A DNA stretch of 64,000 nt from positions 744,001 through 808,000 of the forward strand of contig JBAJFG010000445.1 in NCBI GenBank assembly GCA_037903475.1, given 5' to 3'. The notes beneath the pieces were generated by a model. That model had not been told where the DNA came from, searched no databases, and saw nothing but the letters and a program-made list of their open reading frames with translations. Positions 29,830 to 42,700 of the stretch are shown in pieces (position 1 is the stretch's first letter; each line of letters opens with the position of its first letter). Source of the DNA: Ancylostoma caninum (lineage: Eukaryota > Nematoda > Chromadorea > Rhabditida > Ancylostomatidae). The translations under genes were made by a program, and so were the position numbers.

Positions 29830-30455
29830 CTAGTGATGTTCAAGATTTTTAGAGACATCTGTCCAACTTGGGAACTGTCCAGCTTCATTCTGACGATGCC
29901 ACTCCAAGAGAGCATGTACTTCTCCCTGGAAAATAAAAATGACAGCTAAAAAATATGTAGTTGAATGAACACTTAAGCTGGTTTCTTGAGGTCTAAGCCA
30001 CCGAAGGGTTGTTTGTACGAGATAATTCGGTAAAAAGGGAGTTGGGGGGGCACTCCTCTGAAGCCTAAGGCTTAGGCTTAAACGCATGCTTAAGCATAGG
30101 ATTAGGCTTAGGCTTAGGCTAAGCTTAAGCTTAGGCTTAGGCTAGTGCTTTTACTTAGGCTTATAAGGTGAAGCCTATGACCTTTTATAGGGTGGCCCCC
30201 CCCCCCCAACTCCCTTTTGGCCGATAATATAACCACGCTAAGTCACCAGTTGTCATTTTTTTCTACTAATATAACCATGCTAAGTCACCAGTTGTCATTT
30301 TTGTCGAAATCTAAGGTTTTCGCATGCAGCACCCTGTGAACTAACCTTGTTTAATGGTTCACACCACCGAAAGACTGCTTCTTTTGCAATCACGACCCCT
30401 TTTTGGTCCCCATCTTGGAATTTCCTTTCCTCGTTGGTTACTGCTGTGACGTCGC
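29830..30455 (-). CDS. Unidentified gene, last two exons
   Basis: A terminal exon at 29,830-29,925 has a good acceptor (TTTATTTTCCAG) and ends in a stop. It joins in phase 0 to an upstream exon ending at 30,346 (donor GTTAGT). The joined protein reads through VVIAKEAVFRWCEPLNK and GEVHALLEWHRQNEAGQFPS to the end NLEHH. No methionine or convincing acceptor was found for the upstream exon, whose open frame reaches about 30,455, so the 5' end is unresolved. I do not recognise the family. The intron holds the TTAGGC repeat. The gene would be divergent from the ING gene that starts at 30,731. Confidence 0.45.
30031..30222. repeat. Telomere-type TTAGGC repeats inside an inverted repeat
   Basis: Between about 30,060 and 30,170 there are many TTAGGC units, several in tandem (for example at 30,100-30,118) and others degenerate or reversed (TAAGCTTAAGC). 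The block is enclosed by arms AAAAAGGGAGTTGGGGGGG (30,033) and CCCCCCAACTCCCTTTT (ending about 30,220). TTAGGC is the nematode telomere unit, so this is an interstitial telomere-like sequence, possibly carried inside a fold-back element. Confidence 0.8.
30226..30305. repeat. Two-copy tandem duplication, about 45 bp
   Basis: AATATAACCACGCTAAGTCA followed by CCAGTTGTCATTTTT occurs twice in succession, differing by C/T in ACCAYGC. It directly follows the TTAGGC hairpin. Confidence 0.85.
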
Positions 30456-30668
30456 TTTTGTTTTTTGTTAGTATCGGAAAACACCTCGTAAACTATTCAT
30501 TTGTTAGGATCTGTTTGTAGTAAAAGAAAGTGTTTACTATCACAGCTACGGGATGTCTCAAATAACAAAAATTCGTCACAGATTCGTGGTTTTCCTGTAA
30601 CATCTTTTCACATCTTCTCGTCTGTGCTTTTGTCAGACTTCTATCCATTCTTCGCCATATTCTCTCCC

Positions 30669-30678
30669 TTTTTTTCAG
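30669..30678 (+). promoter_or_regulatory. Likely spliced-leader acceptor for the ING gene
   Basis: CTTTTTTTCAG ends at 30,678, 52 bases before the ATG at 30,731, with no upstream exon evident. This is the usual form of a nematode trans-splice site. Confidence 0.55.
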
Positions 30679-30730
30679 TGAGTTGAGCAGACTGTCGCGT
30701 CGGCCGCTGCGCGTTCTCTCGAACCAATTC

Positions 30731-33700
30731 ATGCCGGCGTCTGCTCCCGCTACGCCGGCAACGTCCAAACCTGGAAAAGTAACGGCTAAGCCGAATAAGG
30801 ACAACTCCACGCACACCAAGAAGCACAACCAAGATGCGAATAATCCAAGCACTTCGGCGAACAGCAACAAACCGACGATTCATCGTCAAAAAGCAGCATC
30901 GTTGCGGATTGCTCAAGCTCTGGCAATGTTCGACTCTTTTGACAGGAGGTTAGTGGTGTTTATTTTATATTCAGGCTTTTCAGTTTCTCATTATCGGTTC
31001 TCTTTTCGCTAGTGTTATTTATGGATGATTACTAAACAGGAGTTTTGGCATGTTTTGACAATAGCTTCGCATTAAGTTTTAGCACTATTCCACCAATTCT
31101 GTCCCAAAATGTTGCATCCAAACTTTTGCCGGAGCTTTGTACAGAGGGTTACTGGACATGCTGATCACGAATATCGTGCTCCTTTTGCTTCATACCTGCA
31201 ATTCAAAAAGAAAGGCGCATCGCGCTAATCTAACACATACCTCCACGTCATTTCCGGGGCTGTTTTATATGCTAGGCATGTAAAAACCACCGTGACTAAT
31301 AGGCTTCAACTTGATAAGAGCCGCTCAGCGCTTCACGTAGGAGCACACCAATGGTCACTAGTTTCTGAGCAGGTACTAACACCATTTTTATGTTACGGTA
31401 CGCTCATGGTATCTCACAGAACTTTCTGGAACTTTACAAAAAAGATTGATTTTACATATGATATCCGCTTTGCACATTAACTCTGGTGGTTTTGATAATA
31501 TGTTGCAGTGTCGCACCATACCATCGGTTTTATTGGTTTTCTTCAGTTGTTTTTCTATTGGCAGCAGTTTCGTCCTGCAACCTGCCAAAGTTTCTAAAAT
31601 GAAAGTGAAATATCTTTGCAACATTCTCACCATATTTATGACCTGACCCTGTAAGAATCTTAACGCGAGATTCTAGAGCGAAAGATGTCGCATCGTTATC
31701 CAGGTCCACTACAAGGCTCACTTTGCAGCTTCATATCACCTGAGCGGAACTTCCCAAGCAAACGCTGTTCAGTGCGTTTACTGGCCAAATGTCCTCTGAA
31801 CAATTCACTGATGTTTCTAGCTTCTCCGATCTAATGACACCAACACAGAACAAATGTTGCAAAACGACGCGATCTTCGGGCTTTAAGTAGTTTCACAAAA
31901 AAAATTTCAAACAAAAATATAAACGCTGATCAAGAACTAAGGAGTTGATTTTGAAAGAATGAGGATGTACAGAGAACTCCAAAGGTACGCGGACAGGGGC
32001 GGGACCGCGGTGCGCCTCTGCTGGGCAGAGACACGAGCGCTCTGCATGTGGCTCTGGTTTCTCTGCTCTCTGCCGCAGAAGCAGAGAAACCAGAGCCACA
32101 TGCAGAGCGCTCGTGTCTCTGCCCAGCAGAGGCGCACCGCGGTCTCGCCCCTGTCCGCGTACCTTTGGAGTTCCCTGTACTTCCATAATGAAAACGAAGA
32201 TAAGGAGTTATCTAATAAAGCTTCGAAGATAGCGACTGTCAAACTGACCGCTCATAAAATCAGACATTCCATGCTTGATGACCTAACAGTTCCATCGGGT
32301 GCTCTTCTCTCCATTCCCCCCCCCCCCTTCCCCCGCCTTCCCTATTTCCTGCAAGTCAGTGGGTAGGACACACACGATCTCAACGCTTTCTCAGACAGAG
32401 TCGAATGCGTTATGCATCGCAAGTAGTCGTTATGCATCGCAAGTCAAGTACTTAATTGACGCCATCTTTATCTTTTCATTCAACTCATTCATGACTAAAT
32501 CAACTAACCGTAAATGCAGTTTCCAAGAAAAAAAAAAAGAACTTTATTCTGATAGTGGGACATTTGGTATCTTTGGCAAATACAATATTATATAAAACAG
32601 CGCATTGTGAGTTTTTGGTCATTGTATTCACAGGTAGTGAGATTCTGTGGGTCGTTTCCCCAAAGTATCAGAGGTTTACGAATGCACATGCAGTTTTAGA
32701 ATTCTGACATTTTCTTCCCACGCAATACATGGTATCGCGTAGATAATCACTGCCACTTTTTTGTTTTCATGTGTTTTTCAAGAGGTATCCATTTTGTTCA
32801 TGATTGACAAGTTTCTTTCTAGCTATCATAATACCTACTGTCAAAACATCACGGATATCCAGCACAGCCTTGTTGAGCGCATAGATAGCCTTGTAAATTC
32901 TCTGGCAGCATTGGCGCCTGGTGCTCCAAGCTCGTCAGACCGGGACGACGCTGTAAGATTAGAACAGCGACGAGAAGCAAACCGATCGGTGAGTCTTGAA
33001 CGTTTTTGAAATTCTGCCTTCTTGTGCGTTTCACAATTTGTGCATTTTCAAATGCCGTCATTCTTCCAGTTAAATGCGCATTTGGTATGTTTGCAAAGTG
33101 CCTCTTGTGCTGCAAGAGATATTGCGGCACAACAAGCTGCAGTGGCATTTGAAGCAGTAAAGAAGCATCGCCCACAGGAAGTCAAAGGTTTGTTGACTTG
33201 CCCATGTAATTTTTTTCGCAACATCTAAGCATTTGTTATTTTAAGTTCTGTTTTATTTTTGGTTTAGATCATTCTCCTTCTTGTTTTCGAGTGCTAATTC
33301 TATATGTGACATGGTGTACTTGTTTGTTATTTGTCTTAGTGGTGTGAATGTTTCCATTGAGCGTCCAAGGGTAGAAAGTTTATCCCAAGTCGCAGCCCTT
33401 CAGTGCAACCAACTTCATAGTCTCCCATATGAACAGTACAAGGCGTAGTATTTCTTGAGGAGGGATGGCCAGTTTTTCTTTACTGGGTATCTTGCATTGG
33501 CTTATCTTTACGTGGATATTAATAACTGTGTGAAGAATTTGGTAAATTGTCATAAACGTAATTGCTCTTTACTGCGACTACTGACCTGTCTAAACTAAGA
33601 GTGACAAAACATTCCGTTTTCATCTTTTTCAATGAAATATGCTCATAACAACGGAGCATCTCTGTTTCAGTGAAACGTGGAAAGGTTACGAAGAAAGAGC

Positions 33701-34812
33701 GGAGGGAGAAAGAGGCGCCATCATCATCGAAAGGAGAGCGAAGTAGTCATCGTGAGAAACCATCATCTAAGGTAACTTCTGGTTCCTCTACGCATTTTCT
33801 TTCTCTATTCGTTTTCCGCATGATTTGATGGTCAGTTTTTTCCCTCCCAAATGGAGATTTTCTCATTCATTTTGAAGGACTACTAGTACTAACTATGTAG
33901 TGTACTTTTGAGATGTAATGTGAATTTTTTTTTTGCTATAATGAAACACCATGAAAATACTAAAACAATACTCGTAGGCGATGTCGTAATATTGTTAAAA
34001 CGAGCTGAAGAGATGGAACAAAGTAGGAAGTAAAGAAACTATGAATGCATATTCCTTTGAAGCTATACGTTCACGATAACGTGAGTATTGTTACAGGCAC
34101 ATGCACATGCAACAAATCAAGTAGATCCCACTCCGGAGACTCCTGTTACGACGAATCACCGTGTGAGTAACAAGCGTCGAGCAACACAAACACCAACATC
34201 GGCGCCACCTCCCGAGAAAAAGGTAACTATGGTTTTTTTCTTTTAAGTCAGTATTTCATTTATTCATTCTCAATGTGTGATATATATATTCTTAGTACTT
34301 GGCCCGGCCTTCATTGTAATTTTCGCTAGTGCTGTTTTCAGCCCAAAAAGGAAAATGGCGTAAAGAAGAGAACAAGCAATCGACTGAGCAAAACTCCACG
34401 TGTAAAGGCCAAAGAAGAGGATGAACCCACGTACTGCTTCTGCAGTCGGGTAAGGCTTTATTTGGCGAAATTAGAATTTGATCTGTATCATGCTATGCAC
34501 TAAAAAGAGAATTACTGCCTAGGAGAACTCCTCTTTTTAACATTCTCGGTTCACCTTGCAGTGCTGTTCAAGCTTCTCATGTTTCACTAAGAGCAATGTT
34601 TCTTGCAGATTTCTTTTGGTGAGATGATTGGATGTGACAACGACAAGTGCGAAATCGAATGGTTTCACTTTGAATGCATTGGACTTACCACCAAGCCTAA
34701 AGGAAAATGGTTCTGTCCGAACTGTCGACATCCGGACAGCGCCCGAATGCCGAAAGCCGGCCGTGTCATCAATACAAACAATCGGAACGCAGCAGCGGTC
34801 GAAAAAGTCTAG
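30731..34812 (+). CDS. ING-family protein with C-terminal PHD finger
   Basis: Seven exons keep frame: 30,731-30,948, 32,823-32,988, 33,070-33,187, 33,671-33,771, 34,097-34,222, 34,342-34,449 and 34,609-34,812, giving about 346 residues. The C-terminal PHD finger carries the ING hallmarks [22 protein letters not shown] and [11 protein letters not shown], with zinc ligands in C4HC3 order at about C275, C277, C288, C293, H299, C302, C315 and C318. ING PHD fingers bind histone H3 trimethylated at lysine 4 and bring acetyltransferase or deacetylase complexes to chromatin. The middle is basic and Ser/Lys-rich, as expected of a nuclear linker. The N-terminal part ([15 protein letters not shown] followed by a helical region) occupies the place of the ING homodimerisation domain but is not clearly similar to it, so the exact ING class is unknown. 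Confidence 0.85.
31969..32177. mobile_element. Near-perfect palindromic MITE, copy 1 (209 bp)
   Basis: Ends CAGAGAACTCC and GGAGTTCCCTG are flanked by TA. The two halves pair almost completely through GGGCAGAGACACGAGCGCTC and CAGAGAAACCAGAGCCACAT, leaving only a few bases of loop around 32,075. It lies in ING intron 1, so the pre-mRNA would contain a hairpin of about 100 bp. Related copies are at 46,954 and 49,301. Confidence 0.9.
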
Positions 34813-35917
34813 TCCTATCGTCCATTTAGTGTTTTTTCATTTGGTGATTATGAATTCGAACCCACGCTCCTTCCACATGCGGTTTTTGGTTTGTGAAACA
34901 TTCTACCTGGTTCTTTTGCTCCTACATTTTCATGTGGTTGCTGTTTTCCCTTTTTTCTATAATCACTTGTAGTCCTTGTGCCTACTTTTCATTCACTCAG
35001 AGTGGCCAGCGTTCTGATTAGTTCATACATATGCGACTAGGATTCTTTTCGACAGTTTTTCAGCGATTCAGCACGGAGAAATCTCGACCACCTCCTAGCT
35101 ACCAAAAATTCCTGTGTGATCATCTCCCGATCTCTGGTTTCAGCTAATGATTGTTCCATCCGCTTCTGTATAGGTTATACACGAGTTAGCGGGCCTAGCT
35201 ATTAGATTTCACAGTTAGATATGAACGATCGTCCTTGAGAATATGACAATTTTCCAAGTCATCGTTTGAAAAGCGAACGTATATTTTAGCGCTGCTCGAA
35301 TATTTCCTATAGCCAAACCGCGTGACTGAAGCCATCAAAATTTTATTCATATTGAGCATCTTATAGCTGTTTTGATCAAATCACTTTTTGTTGCCAGAAG
35401 AATCGGACTGGAAGTCGCTAATTTGGCTTTGTATTTCTCTAATTTTGTGGTGTGCTCAGGGAGGATCGTGCTCAGATGTTCTCGATACGCTCTGCATTTT
35501 CCCGTTACCGGTTTTATAATAGAATCTTCCTCTGGGCTCTCTGAAAATCAGTTGTTGCTACCAGCACTAAACCCTAACCTCCACTGCATTCTTTGTCTTC
35601 GACAGATGTGATATGCTAACATTTTTGTGAATCAACCATTTCCTCAGCAGATCTCCTACTATCGATAGGTGTAGATAGTATTGCTTCGTATGTAGTTGAA
35701 AATTAATGCTAAATAAACAATAAATATGTTTAAAATCTACTGGGACTGACTGTTGAAGCGGTTATTCCGAAGAAAACTTGCATAATCCATCATTTATCTG
35801 TAGAAACCCTTTAGCTCATAATACATCAAAACCATGCCCACTTCTCCGCAATGATTTCGTATTTATATCGCATTATGCTTTGTAGTTCAAGAGCATCGAA
35901 GTATCGGAACTACTTAA

Positions 35918-37598
35918 ATGTCCACGTCGAAGGACAAGCAGGATGGTGGAGATTTACGCATTAGAACCAATCAAGGTTGATTTTAAATCCATCTCCTCTT
36001 TGTTTCGTTTAGAAACATTTCGCTTTGATAGGTGAGACGTATATTGCCGCAACACAGAGGCCGGATGGAACATGGAGAAAAGCACGTCGTGTAAAAGATG
36101 GGTAAGCATTCAAGTTTCGAATGTGAATAGTACATGGTTGTAGTTCCTAACAGGGTTGATATTTAACTGTCAATCTGCCAATAAGTTGTGCCGTTAAATG
36201 AGGTCAGATCAAATGAGAAAGTTGAGTACGCCTGTATATCGAAGGCTGGACTACTACTAATACTAAGCCATTATTCGTACATCTGTACGTATGTCGATTC
36301 AATGAAAAAAAAAAAGAAAATATGGTTGTTTGCATTTTCTTAGCTTGTTAACCATTTTCCACAGTTATTGCATAATTTTCGGTCATTGATATCCATAAGT
36401 GTAGGACCAAGAATTAATGTTTATGCGAGGTTATTCTTTGCTTTCGCATTCCTCTATTCCTTTGTTATCGTATTCGATCGTAGCGTTGCTGAATACTGGG
36501 AGTCTTGAATTATTTATTCGTTTGAGCGAAATCAAGCTGCTACTGATTGAGCGCTTCACATGTGTGTAAGTCCTCTAGAACCTTAAATTCTAACTATATT
36601 CAGCTACATTCCTCAAGAAGAGCAGCCAAAGTACCAGAACCCTTCACAAGTGGCGGCTGCAAGTCGGGGCAGAGTTGTTGTTGGGATGACGCCACGCGAT
36701 ATGAAACAAGCTACTGCAGGGCCTCGGCAGCCTATTGCAGGTGCACCTATCAAGATCCCTTTTTTAGCATGGACAAAATTATTTATTTCAGCTGTTTTCA
36801 AACCAAATGCCGCTATAACGCCACAGGAACAAATACAGAAGAAGATCGACAAGGTCAAGTTGAAACTGACAGAGATAGCTAAACTTGAGGTGAGCTTCGT
36901 TAACGCGTTAGTGAAGTTGTCTTTGCCAACACTCGAATTCGCAACGCCTCAAATTTTCAAATTTTTTAAAATGTGCGCAAAATTGTAGTCTTACTTCATG
37001 AAGCAATCATGCTTCATACTTTCGGCTTTTGTTTGATCGCTATTATATGCAGCGTCGAACTCTGTAATTTTGGATAACCCTAGTAGATGTGTCTACACAG
37101 ACTCTGAACGAAAATGGCAAAAAAAGAGATTATATTGATAAATCGATCGATAATTTTATGTGAAATGTAACCTATAACCTCTGCCGATCAGTGATTGGTA
37201 TGTGCTCGAAACTTGGTTCGGCATCCTCAGCAATTTCAATTTGTTACATACAAAAATACATACAGACTTTTACTTTTAAATGTACAGATAAAGCATAAGT
37301 TCCAGTGTGCAAGTCTTCGTGATAGTGAGGGTAAATCCAGCAATAACTTATGTGACACCTTATGAAACGTATCATGTCCGAGCCCACCTCCTCGTTTCGT
37401 TTCTGAATTATTGTTCACAAATGACACACACAATTTCTCTTCATAGTTTTCTTTTATTTACACTTAAATAGTTATGTTTAGGAGCGGATAAACAGCGGTG
37501 AAATTATTCCTCTTCCCAATCAAGTGGCGAAGGTCAATCGGAAGACAGAATACGAGAACGAGATCGACAAGCTCACGGAAGAATTGGAAAAACTATAA
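35918..37598 (+). CDS. pym1: PYM1, partner of Y14-Mago (exon-junction complex recycling)
   Basis: Five exons keep frame: 35,918-35,975, 36,032-36,101, 36,604-36,740, 36,792-36,889 and 37,482-37,598, giving 159 residues; the human protein is about 204. The N-terminal Mago-Y14 binding domain is clear at about residues 20-55: [19 protein letters not shown] followed by GYIPQEE. The C terminus has the charged helical segment [18 protein letters not shown] and a terminal EELEKL matching the family. PYM binds ribosomes and disassembles exon-junction complexes from spliced mRNA in the cytoplasm. The exon 2 acceptor is the AG at 36,030-36,031, because an AG about 20 bases upstream would lead to an immediate stop. 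It lies 1.1 kb downstream of the ING gene on the same strand. Confidence 0.92.
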
Positions 37599-38398
37599 AT
37601 TACGGGATGGCGTCCACTTCCTTCGATTCTTCTCAACGAGATTCGCTGACGCCAGTGTTTGCTGCTGCTCTGTTCGTCTCTGCAAAACGTAAACTCATTC
37701 GAAGTATTTCTATTGTTTGCGTCTGATCTATGTAGAGTGTTGAACCTACACCAAAATTTCGGAAAGATTTTTCAGTTTTTTTAAAAATTAACTTGTTGTA
37801 TTTATTTATTTTTCTATCTAATTGGAGAAGTACTGAATGTTGTTACCTCGCATTAGGATGTATATTTTAAAATGCCACTTACCCTGTGACTTAACGAACG
37901 AATACCATAACTACATAGAAAGATGGATGTCGTGTTCTATGATATATTTTTTATTGACAGGTATGAATCTTCAAAAACTTCATAGATGTTTCATTCTTGT
38001 GCAATCAATTGGAGTGTGGAGGACATCCTGGTGGAAAAAAGTCGAGACTTCAGATATCTTGTGCATTAATCTGTTACTGAGTATATTATTTGATAACTAC
38101 GCAAGCAGTAACGTTCCTTGTCTAAACTTCGTCACTTCACTCTGAATTACAATCTACATTCTCCCATAGTATTCGAGCAGCGTCCCCCACTCAAACATTA
38201 AATTAATTAATTAACAACAAAATTAAAAAAATTTTATCTACTAGTTAAAATTTCACGTATGCACCTATTACACACAGCTCTCATTTCACATTCAACACGT
38301 TTTACGTTCCACCAAAATTGCTCTCACACTTCTTTTGGATGGCTCAGTTAGATTTACAATACACTTACTATATCAAAAACGAGTGATGCCATCCTATA

Positions 38399-38937
38399 GG
38401 GGTATCAAAAAGTTCCCGGCCCCAACCTGTTCCATCCCTTTTTCCTCAAAACTTCGAGCGCAGTCATGTGGCCTAAAATCTTTAATTCCACCATGCCAAG
38501 TTTCACGTTCTCAAGCTGACTCATTCAAAAACAATGGCCCTTTTTTCTAGCCTAACCATAGTGGGTTTCACGTGTTTTTTGACAGCGTACCCGGCCACAA
38601 ATTAAGAGTTTCGCTTGCTGCCACAAGACAAGGTGGATTCGATTTACTGAATCACATATCCTATACTTTGAACCTTGCACTCAGCAACTATTTTCTATCT
38701 GGAAATTTGAAACAGTATCTTCTAACGATGAGACTGGTGGTCGAAAACGTCAAAAAGTCGGCTGTTGAAACTACTCTGAGTCATATGAGAAAAGCAGCTC
38801 TTTGAACGGTTTAAACAAATTCAAATCGAGCCATGAAAAGTGTACTAGTTTTCGATGGACCTATATCTTAATACAACAAAATTTCGTCGCTGTTGACCTT
38901 TTGGAAGTGCTCTAGGCCGGAAACTTTTTGATACCCC
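38399..38937. mobile_element. Mariner-derived element, copy 2, with transposase relic
   Basis: Ends GGGGTATCAAAAAGTTCCCG and the complement of its mirror AAACTTTTTGATACCCC match copy 1. On the plus strand at about 38,640-38,735 the reading NHISYTLNLALSNYFLSG aligns with the mariner transposase motif of the form HPPYSPDLAPSDYFLF, although the residues are eroded and stops follow. The left part carries the same coding-like block as copy 1 on the minus strand. It is a non-autonomous relic. Confidence 0.75.
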
Positions 38938-39194
38938 TATACACATTAGTCACTTACATAAAGGAAAGAGCAAAAATACATAACCTACGATAGTCTTCGG
39001 TTCTTTCGTACTTTAAAGATAGGTACTTCCACTGTTAACACAGACATTAATAAAGGAATGGAAAAACATCATTTCTGATGGGTAGTGTTTATCAATTCAA
39101 AGTTGTTATTCATTACTTGCCAGCTAATGTTACTCATTTGTTTAACTTGTCTCGTGCTTTGTGGTCTCCACACATATATATTTATATAATCATG

Positions 39195-39196
<2 letters not shown>

Positions 39197-39231
<35 letters not shown>
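39197..39231. repeat. (TA)n microsatellite
   Basis: A run of about 16-17 TA units. Confidence 0.95.
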
Positions 39232-39233
<2 letters not shown>

Positions 39234-39799
39234 GATAAGATTATCATACACAAAAGGATAACTCCAGGTAAGTAAGTTTTTAACTTCACATTACACAAGG
39301 TAAGGTCCTCCTCGCCGTACTGACGAGTTCCCGGGAGGACCTATTATTTGTACCTATTTACCCGTATATGGTTAGGGAACGAGACGGGCAAATAGGCAAA
39401 ATTCCTTTATGAATTTTATACATCTTTTATCATAAATTCTTTTCATTACATTAATAATTTCATTGTCCATGCTTGTCGGTTGTGCACGTGCCATTAGCTC
39501 ATGGAAAGTGGTTGCAAGTTTCATTGAACAGAGTTTTGGACGGTAAAATTATTCAAATTTTTAACCTGAAGAGAGAGAGCAGGTTCATACGAAGATTTTA
39601 ATCCTAGCAGTCGAAAGAGGCTACAGTAACCGAGGCGCTATACTATGTGGAATAGAATTTCTTCCCCGAGCAAAAATTTGATGGTAGATCCCATTTATAA
39701 AATCACATGCTCCTGTCTGGTTAAAGTTCTTTGGAGTCATTCTTCTCATGCTCTCTTCACTTATTCTATGGTTATGTAGCGACAGTATACATGAGTTGA

Positions 39800-42700
39800 T
39801 CAATGGAATATGGCCGAGGTTTTGAATAAGCAGAATTCATTACCTTGATAAATCCGTTGTAATGTGGTCGAAATGATAGTCATGTCGTTCTGGATTGCCT
39901 TCGCCCAGTTCTCCACGTCACCTATTTCCTAAATGTAAAGTTTGACTTATAAAGATAAAAAAGGGTGGCTAATAATAAATAGAATGGTGAATAACTGCGT
40001 AATACCTTGAGTGCATGGTTGAGAGATTCTGTGATTGCTAGCCACTGTTCAGATTGTTTCGCAAGCGCAGCAGCGTTGTTCTCAAATCGTTTGGCCTCCA
40101 CATCGAGACGTTTTTGGTTACCGTATGCTTGAGAAACCCTGAAAACTGTACACTTGGTTTGCGTCCTCACATGCAAATTTAGAGCACATGCTCATATAGT
40201 AAGAGTACTTTGTTCGGTTTTATTCTTCTTTTCAGTACAGAGAAGAGGCGAGAGATCGTCACCACACACACGAATTTCATGCGGGGTATCCATAGACTTG
40301 GTGAAGAGTTCACATTAGAATATGGTCTATTAGCTCCCAGAGGGCTCCTGATCCGACTTTGTCTGCAATTACGACTTTGCCCGAAGAATGCGTCTGGAAG
40401 GGTATTTTAGCGAATGGCAGTAGGGAAACATAAGAATGGAAGGAATAACACCATTTGCATATTTTAAAAAAAAAGTGCAGAAAATAGACCAGTCAGCCGA
40501 AAAAATGGCGAGCTCGTAGTTGCGGACAAAGTCGGATCAGGCGCCCTCTGTGAACTAATAGACTATGGCAGCTCTCACAGAAACTTACATTTGTAGTAAA
40601 CCACTTGCTTTGTAATCGGTTGCTAGTGCATCACAACAGTAACCAGAACGCAAAGGTTGACACCGCCTGCGGAGAGACGCTGATGTCAACGTGGATTCTT
40701 GCTCCGTTCGCGCCAGGTTACGCGGACCAGCTCAGATGCACAAGCGTGTTTGACTTCAGCGTGGCAGGCTTTACGAGTGTCAAGGGAGTGCGACAAGACG
40801 CATGAAAAACAGTACCTCGCTTCCGCGGATTTTCCGCATTTTTAGCGCCACTTCATTCTTGGATTTAAGTTCTACGACCCTTCAAACCCTCGAAATAGCA
40901 AAGTTCCCAACATGAAGATTCTGGTGAAGCCTCGGACCCAGGTGAAACACGAGCATTTTCGACCTCAGGACGAAGAACGGTATTTTTATTCACGGTATAC
41001 ATGCGGCGTTGACCACCCTCCATGGAAAATCCTCCGCAAGTATTATAGTCTATAAGCTCCATCGGCAGAGTCGCAAACTCAGGGGTGTGGGTCATGATGA
41101 GGCAAAATGTGGCGGCGTCTTCCCGCCCTTCGGCGTCGACTCGTCCCCATTCACATTCAAATTTGCATAGGCAACTATGGTGAAATCGCGCGCGAATAAG
41201 TGCGAGTAGGTCCTGAAGGGCTGAGCGAGAGTTCGAATGAACCAATCGCAGACACATTGCCCACCCACTTTTGCCTCATCATGACACACACCCCAAACTC
41301 AGCAGCGCGTGCATGTAATAACTAGATTGTGACGAGTGTTGAGCGTTATACCTGGAAAGGGCGGTGCGACTTAGCTCTGTGATTGGTCAATTCATGCAAC
41401 CAGTCATTCACAGAGCTTGAACGACCGTCCACTCCAGATACAACGCTTCGTACTACGTTGTGACAGTAGAACTCGGCCACCAATCAGCTGTTTTCAGCTT
41501 GGATTAGTGCACTTCAGTACTGCTGAACTGAAACAGCAGAGAAGTGGACGAGTTACACTCTCACAATATAGCCGCGGCGCTCACGCACGGCTAGATTCGC
41601 GCCTCTACCGATGAATTTTATGGACTGTAGACGAGCGCGACCTGCAACTGTTATTAGTAGTGTTAGTAGTGGATATCATAGGAATATCCACAGTCGGAAC
41701 GATTGTATCTTGTTCGAGATTCTGGAAAACATTTTTTCCTCACTTTTTAGGACTTCTTGGTAATCCCACTTCTTCACATAAAGAGAAGAACTACAGAACA
41801 CGACTATTACAGCAAATTTCTCACTTAAGATACGATTTAGAATAACTCCTTTGCGAATCGAAATGAGGAGATGCAAAAGAGGAACCATCCTGTTGACGAA
41901 AGTGGTGAATTTGGACTTGGAGCGCTATAGTTCTGCTTGAAAGCAGTTTGCGTCAATGTTATGCAGCACAAGGAAAGAGTACTTCGATCCTCATCATTTC
42001 ACGAAATTTCAGCCAAATGGCTCAATCCCAAGTTAAGTTATGGTGGAAAGATCCGTTTTCAATATGCTACTGATCATATCTTTTTGACCGCGACTGTATA
42101 TACATACACATGTGGTATAAATTACCATGCAGATAACTGATGTTTGGAGAAAATTTGATGGGTAGCCCGAAGTAATATATGCAAAATGTAGGTCTTTGCT
42201 ATTGCTACCGGTGCGCTTTATATGTTTCTCTTTACTTTTTCAAGGATAAATATTAGGGTTGTAAATTTGAAATGGGCGTTTTCGCATCGAATAAAATATT
42301 TTCTTAAAGCAAAGCTACGACACCTCAGTCCATATTTTATCCAGGATTAGTATTGTTTAACCTTTAACATCTTCCACAAAAAGAGTGACCGCTCTTCTTC
42401 GGGCTGTCGCCAGGTCGTGACCTGAAATTGCGCGTCACTCAAATTTTGCTTTCGTCGCGATTTTGCAAAGTTTCTCTGCTATGGAAAATTTCACAAAAGG
42501 AAGCAAGAGCTCGCCTGATAGCGCAAATCCTGAGCTATCTGGCAGAGCAAGCGCGACTTTTGATTCCAGATATGAAGTGCGGGGCAGTCCAAGAATCGAA
42601 TAACGGTCACAATTTCGGTTCAGTTACCCAAGTTCGGGACTAGTCACAATTATCGCATGAGTTTAGTTGCGCAGCATAGCAAAAATTCTCTTAAATCCTT

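Noticed and set aside
31937..32366. Open frames on both strands over the palindromic MITE
   Set aside because: The two strands encode the same peptide because the DNA is a palindrome.
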